From Bacteroides ovatus (GTDB lineage: Bacteria > Bacteroidota > Bacteroidia > Bacteroidales > Bacteroidaceae): a stretch of DNA of 10,568 nucleotides. Below the pieces are notes generated by a model. It worked only from the letters and a program-made list of their open reading frames with translations. It searched no databases and had not been told where the DNA came from. The DNA lies in assembly GCA_030844565.1 (NCBI GenBank), contig JAUUNK010000175.1, positions 1-10,568 of the forward strand, written 5' to 3'. A program made the translations under genes and the position numbers. Positions 1 through 7,670 of the stretch are shown one piece after another (positions within the stretch are counted from its first letter, which is position 1; each line of letters begins with the position of its first letter).

Positions 1-66
1 CATGACAAATTCGGCAATGCCCAGTCCCAGGGTACCGAACGATAAGGCAATCAGGCTCTTCTTCAT
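1..66 (-). CDS. MFS transporter, N-terminal fragment (runs off the left edge)
   Basis: Only the first 22 codons are inside the window, read leftward from the ATG at 66-64. The peptide begins MKKSLIALS and continues GTLGLGIAEFVM. The glycine-rich stretch ending in AEF(V) is the hallmark of the first transmembrane helix of DHA1-type major facilitator superfamily drug or sugar efflux proteins (AraJ/YdhP-like), where it is normally followed by a GxLP motif. The likely product is therefore a 12-helix inner-membrane, proton-driven exporter; its substrate cannot be inferred. It lies beyond the terminator that closes the lipoprotein operon, so it probably has its own promoter in 67-191, but I see no TAnnTTTG box there. 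Confidence is limited by the short length seen. Confidence 0.78.
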   Translation of the reverse strand, partial: MKKSLIALSFGTLGLGIAEFVM

Positions 67-191
67 ACGTATAAATGTTCTTCTTAAGGGGGTGTATAAT
101 GCCAATAATGCTTGGGAGCCGCGGGTTGTTTGAGGGTTTCATACTTTTTGGTTCTTTTTAGTGGGTCTTCTGCCTCTTCTTCTCCTTCTTG

Positions 192-228
192 TAAAAGAAA
201 CAAGGGATACCGTCGCGGCATCCCTTGT
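192..228 (-). terminator. Rho-independent terminator of the SusCD/lipoprotein operon
   Basis: Read on the minus strand, ACAAGGGAT (228-220) pairs with ATCCCTTGT (208-200). After one mismatch, CCG pairs with CGG around a three-base loop, and the T-rich run TTTCTTTTAC follows (to about 191). This is a textbook intrinsic terminator, starting 21 bp after the DUF4302 stop codon. The plus-strand side has only a weak T-run (GATTTT), so the main direction is leftward. It separates the operon from the MFS gene. Confidence 0.87.
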
Positions 229-249
229 CTGATTTTGCAAAGCAAAACT

Positions 250-1611
250 TTAAAGAGTCATTGGTACGCCTACCATGACACCGAGTGTCCTGTCTTCTGC
301 GGGGACGAGGGCGGACATTACATATTCACTGTTATTGTTATACAGCACCGGCCAACTTTTGATAAAGAATGTATTCCCCTTAAAGTAATTCAGTATAGGG
401 GAGAGGCATGCGTCGAACTGCTCATGACCGGGATTACTTGTGTCGAAAGGCGTGTAATCGCCGAACGTGAGCGAGCCGTCGTTGTTCTGCTCATATTCAT
501 ACTGGTAGTAGAAACCGTAAGTATTCGGTCCCAGCGAGCCGCCCTGGTAGAGCTGATACCCGATTTCCAGTATGCTGCCGTCCACGTACATGTGCAGGGC
601 TACGTAGACGATATAATATTGAGTCTGAGTGAACTGGAAGAGATTGGATACAGCCGCCTTGTGCTTGTCGAAATACTCTGACGACCACTGGTTCTGCATG
701 CTGTTATACACCACTAGTGTTTGGTGCAACACTCCCGGCGGCGCGTTGAACAGGGGGACGATGGGAGTGGTTCCTCCTTTTATTTCGAGCACATCGTTGC
801 CTACTTGCGTGGTGTATCCTTTGGCGGTCTTGTTGAACTGGTAGATTTCGTATCCGTCCAGCAAGAGGGGCTTCATCATGACAATGTTTCCGTTGAGGTC
901 TATCTTGGAACCTTCCGCCTGCAATTCCGGTTCGCCGTTGTAGGAAGAGAGGAATCCCGTCTTTCTGCCGTTGGATACGAAGTCGTAGGTTTTTCCTTTA
1001 TACGAGAAGGTATAGTATTTGTTTTGGTAGACGGGCGCCTGGTCTTGGTTCTCCATGAGGGCGCCTTGGCGGATGGCTTCCTTCTCTTCGGCGGTGGCTT
1101 TGGTGAGGGTGGCGTCCATCTTGTTCTTACGGCCTTTCAGCACAAACTGGTCGTTCTTGTAGGACACGATTTCGTATTCGTAGTCTGCTCCCAGCCCTGT
1201 TCCGGCTTGCCCGGCGCCGTTCATCAACTGATTGGGGTCGGCAAAGATGGACAAGAAAGAATAGGTATCGAACGAAAGGGTGGGAGCCTGCAGGGGCTTT
1301 ACCACGTAGCTGCTTTCGAAGGCACTGGTCTTCAGTTCGCGGTAGTATTCTACGTAATCAAACATCATCGACACGCGCTGGTCCGGGGTGAATTCCATCC
1401 ACAGGGTGTGGATGCCTCCCAGTTCGGTGTTGATTTCTGCAATCCATCCGTAGGGAGCTTCAGTGAGTATGCTGGTGTATTCCTGCATCTTCTCCTGGAT
1501 TCGCTTGTCGGGGTTCTCCATGTAGATGTCCATCTCGTTGGTGCACGACGACAGCCATTGGCATCCTATGGCGAGGCAGAAGAGCAGGTAGCAAGTATGT
1601 TTTATTTTCAT
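250..1611 (-). CDS. DUF4302 domain-containing lipoprotein
   Basis: A 453-residue protein with a lipoprotein signal peptide: a positively charged start (MKIKH), a hydrophobic core, then lipobox LSSC with the lipidated cysteine at residue 23. It matches my memory of the DUF4302 family in length and in landmarks: APYGWIAEINTELGG near 52-66, the FDTYSFLSIFADP stretch near 114-126, and the GADYEYEIV...FVLKGRKN segment near 141-163. DUF4302 proteins are Bacteroidetes lipoproteins of unknown biochemical role, often encoded beside SusC/SusD pairs and HExxH lipoproteins. This is the last gene of the operon: its ATG lies 5 bp after the zincin stop, which suggests translational coupling, and a strong terminator follows 21 bp after its stop codon. 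The SSCTNEMD sequence after the cysteine suggests surface exposure (inference). No catalytic motif is visible. Family call good, function unknown. Confidence 0.85.
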   Translation of the reverse strand: MKIKHTCYLLFCLAIGCQWLSSCTNEMDIYMENPDKRIQEKMQEYTSILTEAPYGWIAEINTELGGIHTLWMEFTPDQRVSMMFDYVEYYRELKTSAFESSYVVKPLQAPTLSFDTYSFLSIFADPNQLMNGAGQAGTGLGADYEYEIVSYKNDQFVLKGRKNKMDATLTKATAEEKEAIRQGALMENQDQAPVYQNKYYTFSYKGKTYDFVSNGRKTGFLSSYNGEPELQAEGSKIDLNGNIVMMKPLLLDGYEIYQFNKTAKGYTTQVGNDVLEIKGGTTPIVPLFNAPPGVLHQTLVVYNSMQNQWSSEYFDKHKAAVSNLFQFTQTQYYIVYVALHMYVDGSILEIGYQLYQGGSLGPNTYGFYYQYEYEQNNDGSLTFGDYTPFDTSNPGHEQFDACLSPILNYFKGNTFFIKSWPVLYNNNSEYVMSALVPAEDRTLGVMVGVPMTL

Positions 1612-1616
1612 GATTC

Positions 1617-2627
1617 TCAGGGTTTAGTGTTTTCTTTCACAATTTCGTTGATGGCGTCTTGCACCAGGGAGACGAGTCCTTTGTTTCCCATCGCGTCGTC
1701 ATAGAACTGTACGTTCCACGTCTTCTTGAAGTAGTCGGTCACTATCTTCTCTTTTGCCAGCAGGCGGGTGAGGGCGGTTTGCGCCTGGGCGGCGAGTGCT
1801 ACTCGTTGGGCTGCTTCGTCCGGTGTTTCATCCGGAGAGGGTTGGGCGGTGGAGACGCTTTGCAGCAGGTTGATACGGTAGTCGCGCCACTCTTTGCCGT
1901 AGACCATGATGAGGGAAGCCACTTCTACGAAGTCTTCGTCGGCTCCGGACATGGCATAAGCCGAGTAGAACCCGGCGAGCAGGGCGCTCACTTCCGTTTC
2001 CGAAGTCCAGCCTGTGGGGTTGTAGTCTCCGGCGGAGATGTCCTTGAAGCTGGCGTCATACATCTTGGTCTGGTGAAGGATGTGGGCAAACTCATGTTCG
2101 ATGGTGTGCATGATGGAGCGTACCCATTCGGCATTGCCGGGGTCGTAGCTGTTGCCGTCGAAGAGAGTGATTTTGCGTGCGCCTTCGGCTTGTCCCAACA
2201 CTAGGCTGCCGTCGGGGTTGTACTCGGGGCTGCCTACGAGGATTATCTTCTTGGGAGTCATCTCCTTGAGGAACCGCTCGCCTGCCAACCGGGCATAAGG
2301 CTCGAACCATACCCGCTGAATCATGCCCATGGAGGGTTTCACGAATTGTTCCATGATGGGAACGAGCTGCGCGGTGGTGTTGAGCTCGTGGCTGTCCCAC
2401 TTGTATTTCACTGCTATGTTGTAGGGTTTGGTGTAGTGGTCGTATAGCCACTTGTCCAATTCGTTCTGTTGTTCGTCGGTGCCGCCCAGCCCATAGATGT
2501 CCTGGTCCAGGTTGAGGCTGTCCTCACTACAGGCGGTGAGGAGGACGGCGCTTAAGGCGGATAAGAGCAAGAGGCTTTTTCTTATCCATTTGTTTAAGTG
2601 ATTCTTGGTGCTCATCTTTATTCCCAT
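1617..2627 (-). CDS. SusCD-associated putative zinc metallopeptidase lipoprotein (HExxH; Peptidase_Mx1/TIGR04549-like)
   Basis: A 336-residue lipoprotein (numbered from the ATG at 2627). The signal peptide ends in lipobox LTAC, with Cys33 lipidated. The mature part carries HEFAHILHQ at 178-186, an HExxH zinc site with His178 and His182 as ligands and Glu179 as catalytic base. Downstream, GFYSAYAMS (219-227) and EDFVEVAS (231-238) match the family pattern GFxxxYA...EDFAE. Glu231 or Glu235 is the likely third ligand, as in gluzincins (inference). These traits fit the 'substrate import-associated zinc metallohydrolase lipoprotein' family (TIGR04549, PF15890), which is found beside SusC/SusD pairs. 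The likely role is processing or binding a proteinaceous or metal-containing ligand at the cell surface; the substrate is unknown. The long start overlaps the SusD stop by 10 bp. An equally plausible start is Met5 (ATG at 2615-2613), 2 bp after the SusD stop and preceded by GGGAATAAAG. Either way translation is probably coupled to SusD. Confidence 0.87.
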   Translation of the reverse strand: MGIKMSTKNHLNKWIRKSLLLLSALSAVLLTACSEDSLNLDQDIYGLGGTDEQQNELDKWLYDHYTKPYNIAVKYKWDSHELNTTAQLVPIMEQFVKPSMGMIQRVWFEPYARLAGERFLKEMTPKKIILVGSPEYNPDGSLVLGQAEGARKITLFDGNSYDPGNAEWVRSIMHTIEHEFAHILHQTKMYDASFKDISAGDYNPTGWTSETEVSALLAGFYSAYAMSGADEDFVEVASLIMVYGKEWRDYRINLLQSVSTAQPSPDETPDEAAQRVALAAQAQTALTRLLAKEKIVTDYFKKTWNVQFYDDAMGNKGLVSLVQDAINEIVKENTKP

Positions 2628-4300
2628 GAGTTGTTTACGTTAGTTCTTGGATTGAGTTCGATGCCCGAGAGAGTTGCCATCTCAGGTATTTGCAGCACCC
2701 GTCGGTCGTCGTCGGGCATCAGGGTAGCTTTTGTACCGTTTGCCTGGGTGTGGGTGACGGGGATGTTCCAGCGTACGATGTCATACCAGCGGAGTCCTTC
2801 GTTGTGGAATTCGATGGCGCGGAAGTCCAGGATGGCGAGCAGGATGCTTTTCTTCAGGTCGCTCCACCCGCCGGTCTGGTTGTACTTGTTGATGAAATGG
2901 TCTGTGTTTCTGGCTTTGCTTCCGTAGAAGTCGAGCAGCTTGTCGTGTGTGATACATAGTTCTTTTGAGTCGTAATAGCGCAGGGCGGCGGGGCTTCTTC
3001 CCATCACCAGGCGTTGGCTGGCGTAGAGGTTGAGGTCTGCAATTGCTTTGTCATATTGGTCGAGCATGAGGTAAGCTTCGGCGCGGTTGAGCAATACTTC
3101 TTCCATTCTCAACACCGGTATGTTGGCGTAGGGCAGGAAGTTGGAGGCGTCCAGTGATTCCTGCTTGGTGAACTGTGCAAACTTGGGTATGAAGTAGAAG
3201 TTGGACGTCCCGTAGAAAGGGATAGCCCACATGCCGCCCGTCACGTTGTCTGCATTGAAGGTGCGTCCTATGTCTGCAATCGACAGACCGTAGCGGGAAT
3301 AGAAAGGCAACTCGCCCCAGGCGATGGAAGAAAGCGCTTCGGTAATCAGCAAGTTGGCATTGGTGGAAGAGCTACAGAAGTAGGACCTTATTTCAATATA
3401 TCCGCTTGCGTTCAGATAGGTAGTGGCAAAGGGATGAAAGCTATTATTTACGAATGCTACTGCCGGGTCTTCGCGAGAGATGTTCTGTTGCGAAGTTACA
3501 TCCTGGTTAGTAAGTGGGTTTCCTTCGTCGTCAGTAAGGTTATCAAATTGTGTAGGAACAGGTATCAGTGAGTTGGCGTATTCCAACACTTTGTCATACT
3601 GTTTCATTAATAGATAGAGCCTTGTGCCGAAGGCGGCAGCCGATGTTTTGTTAAAATGATACTTCGGAGCAGTGTAGATGCTTCCGTCTGTCATGAGCGG
3701 ATAACTGTCTTCAAAGTCACGGGTGATTTTTCGGTAAGTATCTGCTACGGTTTCCCGTTCGTACTGTTCTACCGGCTTGGTTTCGGGTTTCTCCACGTAG
3801 GGTATGCCCGGGTAGAGAGAGGCGGTGGACTCGTCATACTGTTGGGCAAAGAGCGAGGCAAGGCAGAAGTGGGAGAAGGCGCGCGTCATGAGGGCTTCTC
3901 CTTTCTGGTTGATGAGGTCGGGGGATTCACCCAGTCCGTGGATGGCATCTAAGGCATGGTTGGACACGGCAATGGCGGCATAGCATCCAGTCCAGAAGCT
4001 TTCGAAAGAGTCGTTGCTGTCTTCTATCACATCTTTCCAGAGGAAGTTGTCGCCCATGAAGTTGAACAAAGGCATAGGCTGGGAACCGTAATAGGTGCTC
4101 CCGAAGTCGGTGATATTGTCGCACCGGCTGTTCACGATGGCGGCATAGGAGACTTTGGGGTAAGCGTTGACTAGCAGGGCGGATACTTTCTCGGGAGAGT
4201 CTATCTGGGTACGTTCGTCGGGCACTTGGTCCAGGAAGTCCGAGCAGCCGCAGCAGAGAAGGAGTACTCCTGTATATAGGTAGGTTTTTATTCTTTTCAT
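2618..4300 (-). CDS. RagB/SusD family nutrient-uptake outer-membrane lipoprotein
   Basis: A 560-residue surface lipoprotein that should form the hinged lid of the SusC channel and capture the ligand. The start at 4300 gives a compact signal peptide (MKRIKTYLYTGVLLL) with lipidation at Cys19 followed by SDFLD, the classic mature SusD N-terminus. An upstream in-frame ATG at 4333 would add 11 polar residues and overlap SusC by 14 bp, so I reject it. Family landmarks are TPR-type helices such as RMEEVLLNRAEAYLMLDQYD (about 398-417), the C-terminal signature EFHNEGLRWYDIVRW (about 496-511), and an end with ELNPRTNVNNSW close to the usual NPGW-like tail. Length is normal for the family. It lies 19 bp after SusC. 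Sequence alone does not give the ligand; with no carbohydrate-active enzyme nearby, a glycan is not the default guess. Confidence 0.95.
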   Translation of the reverse strand: MKRIKTYLYTGVLLLCCGCSDFLDQVPDERTQIDSPEKVSALLVNAYPKVSYAAIVNSRCDNITDFGSTYYGSQPMPLFNFMGDNFLWKDVIEDSNDSFESFWTGCYAAIAVSNHALDAIHGLGESPDLINQKGEALMTRAFSHFCLASLFAQQYDESTASLYPGIPYVEKPETKPVEQYERETVADTYRKITRDFEDSYPLMTDGSIYTAPKYHFNKTSAAAFGTRLYLLMKQYDKVLEYANSLIPVPTQFDNLTDDEGNPLTNQDVTSQQNISREDPAVAFVNNSFHPFATTYLNASGYIEIRSYFCSSSTNANLLITEALSSIAWGELPFYSRYGLSIADIGRTFNADNVTGGMWAIPFYGTSNFYFIPKFAQFTKQESLDASNFLPYANIPVLRMEEVLLNRAEAYLMLDQYDKAIADLNLYASQRLVMGRSPAALRYYDSKELCITHDKLLDFYGSKARNTDHFINKYNQTGGWSDLKKSILLAILDFRAIEFHNEGLRWYDIVRWNIPVTHTQANGTKATLMPDDDRRVLQIPEMATLSGIELNPRTNVNNSWE

Positions 4301-4319
4301 TGTATCTCGGTGTGAGGGT

Positions 4320-7300
4320 TTAGAAACTAACATCTAAAGAGAAAATCACTTGTTTCTGTATCGGTTGGGCTACGCCTCCGGTGTTTACAAACTCCGGGTC
4401 TTGTCCGTTCAGCTTCTTGTCGGCATAGAGCAGCCACAGGTTTTTGCCCGTGACACGCAGGCGGATGTCGGAGAAGACTTTCCATGATTCGAAGAGTTTA
4501 TGCGGAAGGGTGTATCCTACGGAGAGAGACTTCAGCCGGATAAAGTCGCCTTTAGCTACCCGTGCATCGGAGTAGTTGTAGGCGGAATAGGGATAGGTAC
4601 CGTTCAGTTCCGATACCAAGTCTTTGTCGGCGATGGCGGGAATTTGTGTGCGCTTCTCGTCTCCGCTGAACTCCCAGCGGTTGAAGAACTCTTTGGGAGT
4701 GGCCTGCGAATCGCTGTAAGTGCTGCTGAATACGGGATTCAGGCGGATGACGTTTCCAGCTTGGAAGGTGAAGAAGACATCCAGCGAGATACCTTTCCAT
4801 GTGAAGGAGTTGTTGAAGCCTCCGGTATACTTGGGGTCGGTGGGTCCTTCGTATTTCAGGTAGTCGGTAGAGGTACTCTGGAAGTTGATGTTGCTGGTAA
4901 TCTCTCCGTTCTCGTTGTAGAACATCGGTACGCCGTTGTCGGGGTTCAGTCCCGCAAAGGGGATGGAGAAGAGCCCGTTGACGGGGTAACCGTTTTTGTT
5001 TCCTCCGGTGATTCCCACAAGGCTGTTCACTTGCGGTTGCTGCACGGAGTTGCGTATTTCGTTTTTAGAGTATCCCATGGTGAAGGAGGCAGACCAAAGG
5101 AAGTCTTTGGTCACTACCGGTTTGCCCGAGAGCGTGACGTCGAAGCCCGAAGCGTGCAAGTCGGCGCTGTTGGCCCACTTATATCTTTCTCCTCCTATGG
5201 CAGATACTTTGATAACGCTTAGCAGGTCGAAGCTGTTGCGGATGAAGTAGTCGAAGGAGAAGTCGAGCCTGCCTTTAAACAAAGTGGCGTCGAAGCCGAA
5301 GTTCGATTGGTAGCTCTTCTCCCACGTCAGTTCGGAGTTGCCCAGCGTGTAGAGTTCGATGCCCGATTCGATGTCCGTGCTGGGGCGGGTGGTGTTGGAG
5401 TTCACGAAGATAGGGGTGGAGTTGGAGAGGGGAGGCATGCTGGCGGTCAGCCCGATGCCTGCGCGCAGTGCCAGGGCATCCAGCCAGCGGACGTCCTTAA
5501 GGAACTTCTCGTTGCCCAGGTTCCACTTTCCGCTGACGTTCCAGGTGGGTAGCCAACGGGCGGACGAAGAGTTTGCCATGGTGTTGGACCCGTCATAGCG
5601 TACGGTAGCCGACATGGAGTAGCGGCGGTCATACGTATAGTCGGCATTGGCGTAGAAGGCGGCAAAGCGGTCGTAGGTCAGTGCACGGGAGTAGTAGTCG
5701 AAGTTCTGTTCAATCATTTGCTTCATGATGAGGTAGTTCATGCTCACCGTTCCTCCCATGTCATATTGGAAACCGTATCCGGTGTTGTTGTTCGTCTGCC
5801 GGTCGGAGTATTTAATCTGTTGTCCGAGGAGGGCGTTGAACTCGTGTTTCTCGTCCCATATCCGGCTGAAGCTGACGGAGTTTCTCACGTCGTAGTTGAG
5901 CAGCAGATTCTCCGCCGTGTTGTAGAAACCTCCTTTGGGGAGCACCACTATCGGCTCTGCCGAAGGGTCTAGCGGATTCTTGTAAAGATAGGGATTATTC
6001 TCGCGAATAGTAGAATTGCCTGCCGCCCGATAAGCATTCGCCATGTTAGAGCTTTCATGTATCTCGTGTTCTTGCTTGGAACGGACGTAGCGCACGGCTC
6101 CGGTGAAGTTGTATTTCAGCCCTTTGACAATCTCCCAGGTGAACTCCGCCTGGGCTTTCAAGTCCATCACGTTTAGTTTGATATAGTTGTTGTCCAGTTC
6201 TTCGAGTATGTTGAAGGGGGCGAAGTTGAGCGTATAATATTCCCTTTCCCCATTGGCTGCGTAGGGGCGCAAAGCCCGGCTCGTGTTGAGGGCATAGCTG
6301 AATGGGTTGATGTCGAAGCTTCGGGAGGCGATGCCGCTAACCACGTCGCTTGAACGGCTGAGCGAGCCGGGAGCATTTTGCAACCGCAGCGAGCCCACTG
6401 TCTGGAAGCCGAAACTGATTTTATCGTTCAGCCGGTAATCGTTGCGGAAGTTCAGGGTGAAGCGGTTCACTTTGTCGGCAATGGTCCACCCCGGGTCGTT
6501 GAGGAAACCGAGAGAGACGTATGACTTCGACTTCTCCGAGCCGCTGGAGACGCTCAGCGTGTGTTCGTTCATCAGCGAGTTGGTGAAGAGCAGGTCGAAC
6601 CAGTCGGTGTTGGCTGCGGCATGTTCCATCAGGAAGCGGTGGCGTGCCTGGTAAGTGTTCTCGAGCAGGTATTGTTGCTTAGCTTCGTCCCAGGTATTGA
6701 TTTGGTTGTACATGATGCCGTAGATGCCGGACGATTGGTTGTTTACGATGTCCGAGGTGAGCAATCCTTTGCGTTCCATTTCGGCGTAGACAGACATCTG
6801 GTCGGCGGAGTTCATGATGTTGAACTCGCTGTAGCGCGGTTTGGTGCGGATGGTGTAGTTGCCGTTGTAGTGGATGCTGGGCTTGCCTTCTTTACCCCGT
6901 TTAGTGGTGATGACCACTACGCCGTTCATGGCGCGGGCGCCGTAGAGCGCGGTGGCTGCGGCGTCTTTCAGCACGTCGATGGTTTCGATGTCATTGGTAT
7001 TGATGCCTGCCACGGAAGAGCCGAGCAGGGTGGTGGGGTCGCCGCTTGCCAGTTGGTCGTTGGATACGTTCACCACGTCTTCCAGCACGATGCCGTCCAC
7101 TACCCATAGCGGTTTGTTTTCTCCGTTGATGGACGTGGCGCCGCGCACACGTATCTTGGGTGCGCTGCCGAATGTGCCGGATACGTTCTGGATGGAGACT
7201 CCCGCCGCCTTACCTTCGAGCATGCGGCTGATGTCCGTCTCGCCGGGCAGGTTGATGTCTTCTGCTTTAATCTTGACCGAAGAGCCGGTGAAGGTTGTCT

Positions 7301-7643
7301 TCTTCAGGTTCTGGAAGCCGGTGACTACTACGGCATCCAGCAGCACGGCGGATTCGGACAGCAGGATGGTTATCTTCTTTTGGGAACCCACTTTCACTTC
7401 TTTCGTCTCGTAGCCGATGAAGCTGACACTGAGCACGTCGTTCTCGGAGACGCGCAGGGTGAAGTTGCCGTTGTTGTCGGTGGTGGTCCCGCTATTGGGG
7501 TTGTCTTTTAGGGCGATGCTTGCAAAAGGGATAGGCTCCCGGTTGCTTGCGTCGAGTACCTTGCCGTTTATAGTGTGCTGTGCACTAGCCTCGGTGAGGC
7601 TAATGCACAGTAGTATAAATAATAGGAGGAGGGGTTTGTTCAT
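4320..7643 (-). CDS. SusC/RagA family TonB-linked outer-membrane transporter
   Basis: A 1107-residue TonB-dependent beta-barrel that should import the ligand captured by the adjacent SusD, using energy from TonB-ExbBD. It has a Sec signal peptide (cleavage predicted after Ala21, TEASA|Q). A carboxypeptidase-regulatory-like domain follows (about 24-100, starting INGKVLDASNREPIPFASI). Next come a TonB-box-like segment LDAVVVTGF (102-110) and the plug domain (about 120-250) with the SusC signatures VRGATSING (166-174), WVVDG (180-184) and LKDAAATALYGARAMNGVV (225-243). The rest is the barrel, ending in the phenylalanine-terminated strand VIFSLDVSF. There is no N-terminal STN domain, so signalling to an anti-sigma factor through this protein is not expected. 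Length is in the normal SusC range and the frame is intact. It starts 27 bp after the fimbrillin-like gene, consistent with one transcript. Assignment to the family is secure; the cargo is unknown. Confidence 0.96.
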   Translation of the reverse strand: MNKPLLLLFILLCISLTEASAQHTINGKVLDASNREPIPFASIALKDNPNSGTTTDNNGNFTLRVSENDVLSVSFIGYETKEVKVGSQKKITILLSESAVLLDAVVVTGFQNLKKTTFTGSSVKIKAEDINLPGETDISRMLEGKAAGVSIQNVSGTFGSAPKIRVRGATSINGENKPLWVVDGIVLEDVVNVSNDQLASGDPTTLLGSSVAGINTNDIETIDVLKDAAATALYGARAMNGVVVITTKRGKEGKPSIHYNGNYTIRTKPRYSEFNIMNSADQMSVYAEMERKGLLTSDIVNNQSSGIYGIMYNQINTWDEAKQQYLLENTYQARHRFLMEHAAANTDWFDLLFTNSLMNEHTLSVSSGSEKSKSYVSLGFLNDPGWTIADKVNRFTLNFRNDYRLNDKISFGFQTVGSLRLQNAPGSLSRSSDVVSGIASRSFDINPFSYALNTSRALRPYAANGEREYYTLNFAPFNILEELDNNYIKLNVMDLKAQAEFTWEIVKGLKYNFTGAVRYVRSKQEHEIHESSNMANAYRAAGNSTIRENNPYLYKNPLDPSAEPIVVLPKGGFYNTAENLLLNYDVRNSVSFSRIWDEKHEFNALLGQQIKYSDRQTNNNTGYGFQYDMGGTVSMNYLIMKQMIEQNFDYYSRALTYDRFAAFYANADYTYDRRYSMSATVRYDGSNTMANSSSARWLPTWNVSGKWNLGNEKFLKDVRWLDALALRAGIGLTASMPPLSNSTPIFVNSNTTRPSTDIESGIELYTLGNSELTWEKSYQSNFGFDATLFKGRLDFSFDYFIRNSFDLLSVIKVSAIGGERYKWANSADLHASGFDVTLSGKPVVTKDFLWSASFTMGYSKNEIRNSVQQPQVNSLVGITGGNKNGYPVNGLFSIPFAGLNPDNGVPMFYNENGEITSNINFQSTSTDYLKYEGPTDPKYTGGFNNSFTWKGISLDVFFTFQAGNVIRLNPVFSSTYSDSQATPKEFFNRWEFSGDEKRTQIPAIADKDLVSELNGTYPYSAYNYSDARVAKGDFIRLKSLSVGYTLPHKLFESWKVFSDIRLRVTGKNLWLLYADKKLNGQDPEFVNTGGVAQPIQKQVIFSLDVSF

Positions 7644-7670
7644 GAATCTTGTTTGCTTGGGGTGTGTGGT

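Noticed and set aside
1..142. Alternative minus-strand frame from an ATG at 142 running out of the window
   Set aside because: It overlaps the MFS start in another frame and has no recognisable sequence, while the frame from 66 gives a clear MFS N-terminus.
721..1704. Long plus-strand open frame (about 327 codons)
   Set aside because: It lies antisense to the DUF4302 gene. Its translation is valine/glycine-rich with no domain or signal sequence, and the minus strand carries clear family motifs across the same bases.
2080..2100. Metzincin-type zinc site (HExxHxxGxxH) in the lipoprotein
   Set aside because: After HEFAH the sequence reads ILHQTKMYD, lacking the glycine and the third histidine at the metzincin spacing; a glutamate ligand further on is more likely.
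4301..4333. Longer SusD N-terminus from the ATG at 4333
   Set aside because: It would put eleven polar residues before the signal peptide and overlap SusC; the ATG at 4300 gives a standard lipoprotein signal.
6561..7109. Plus-strand open frame of about 180 codons and several similar ones through 4500-7400
   Set aside because: All are antisense shadows of the SusC gene; the codon bias of a GC-rich gene keeps the opposite frames open.
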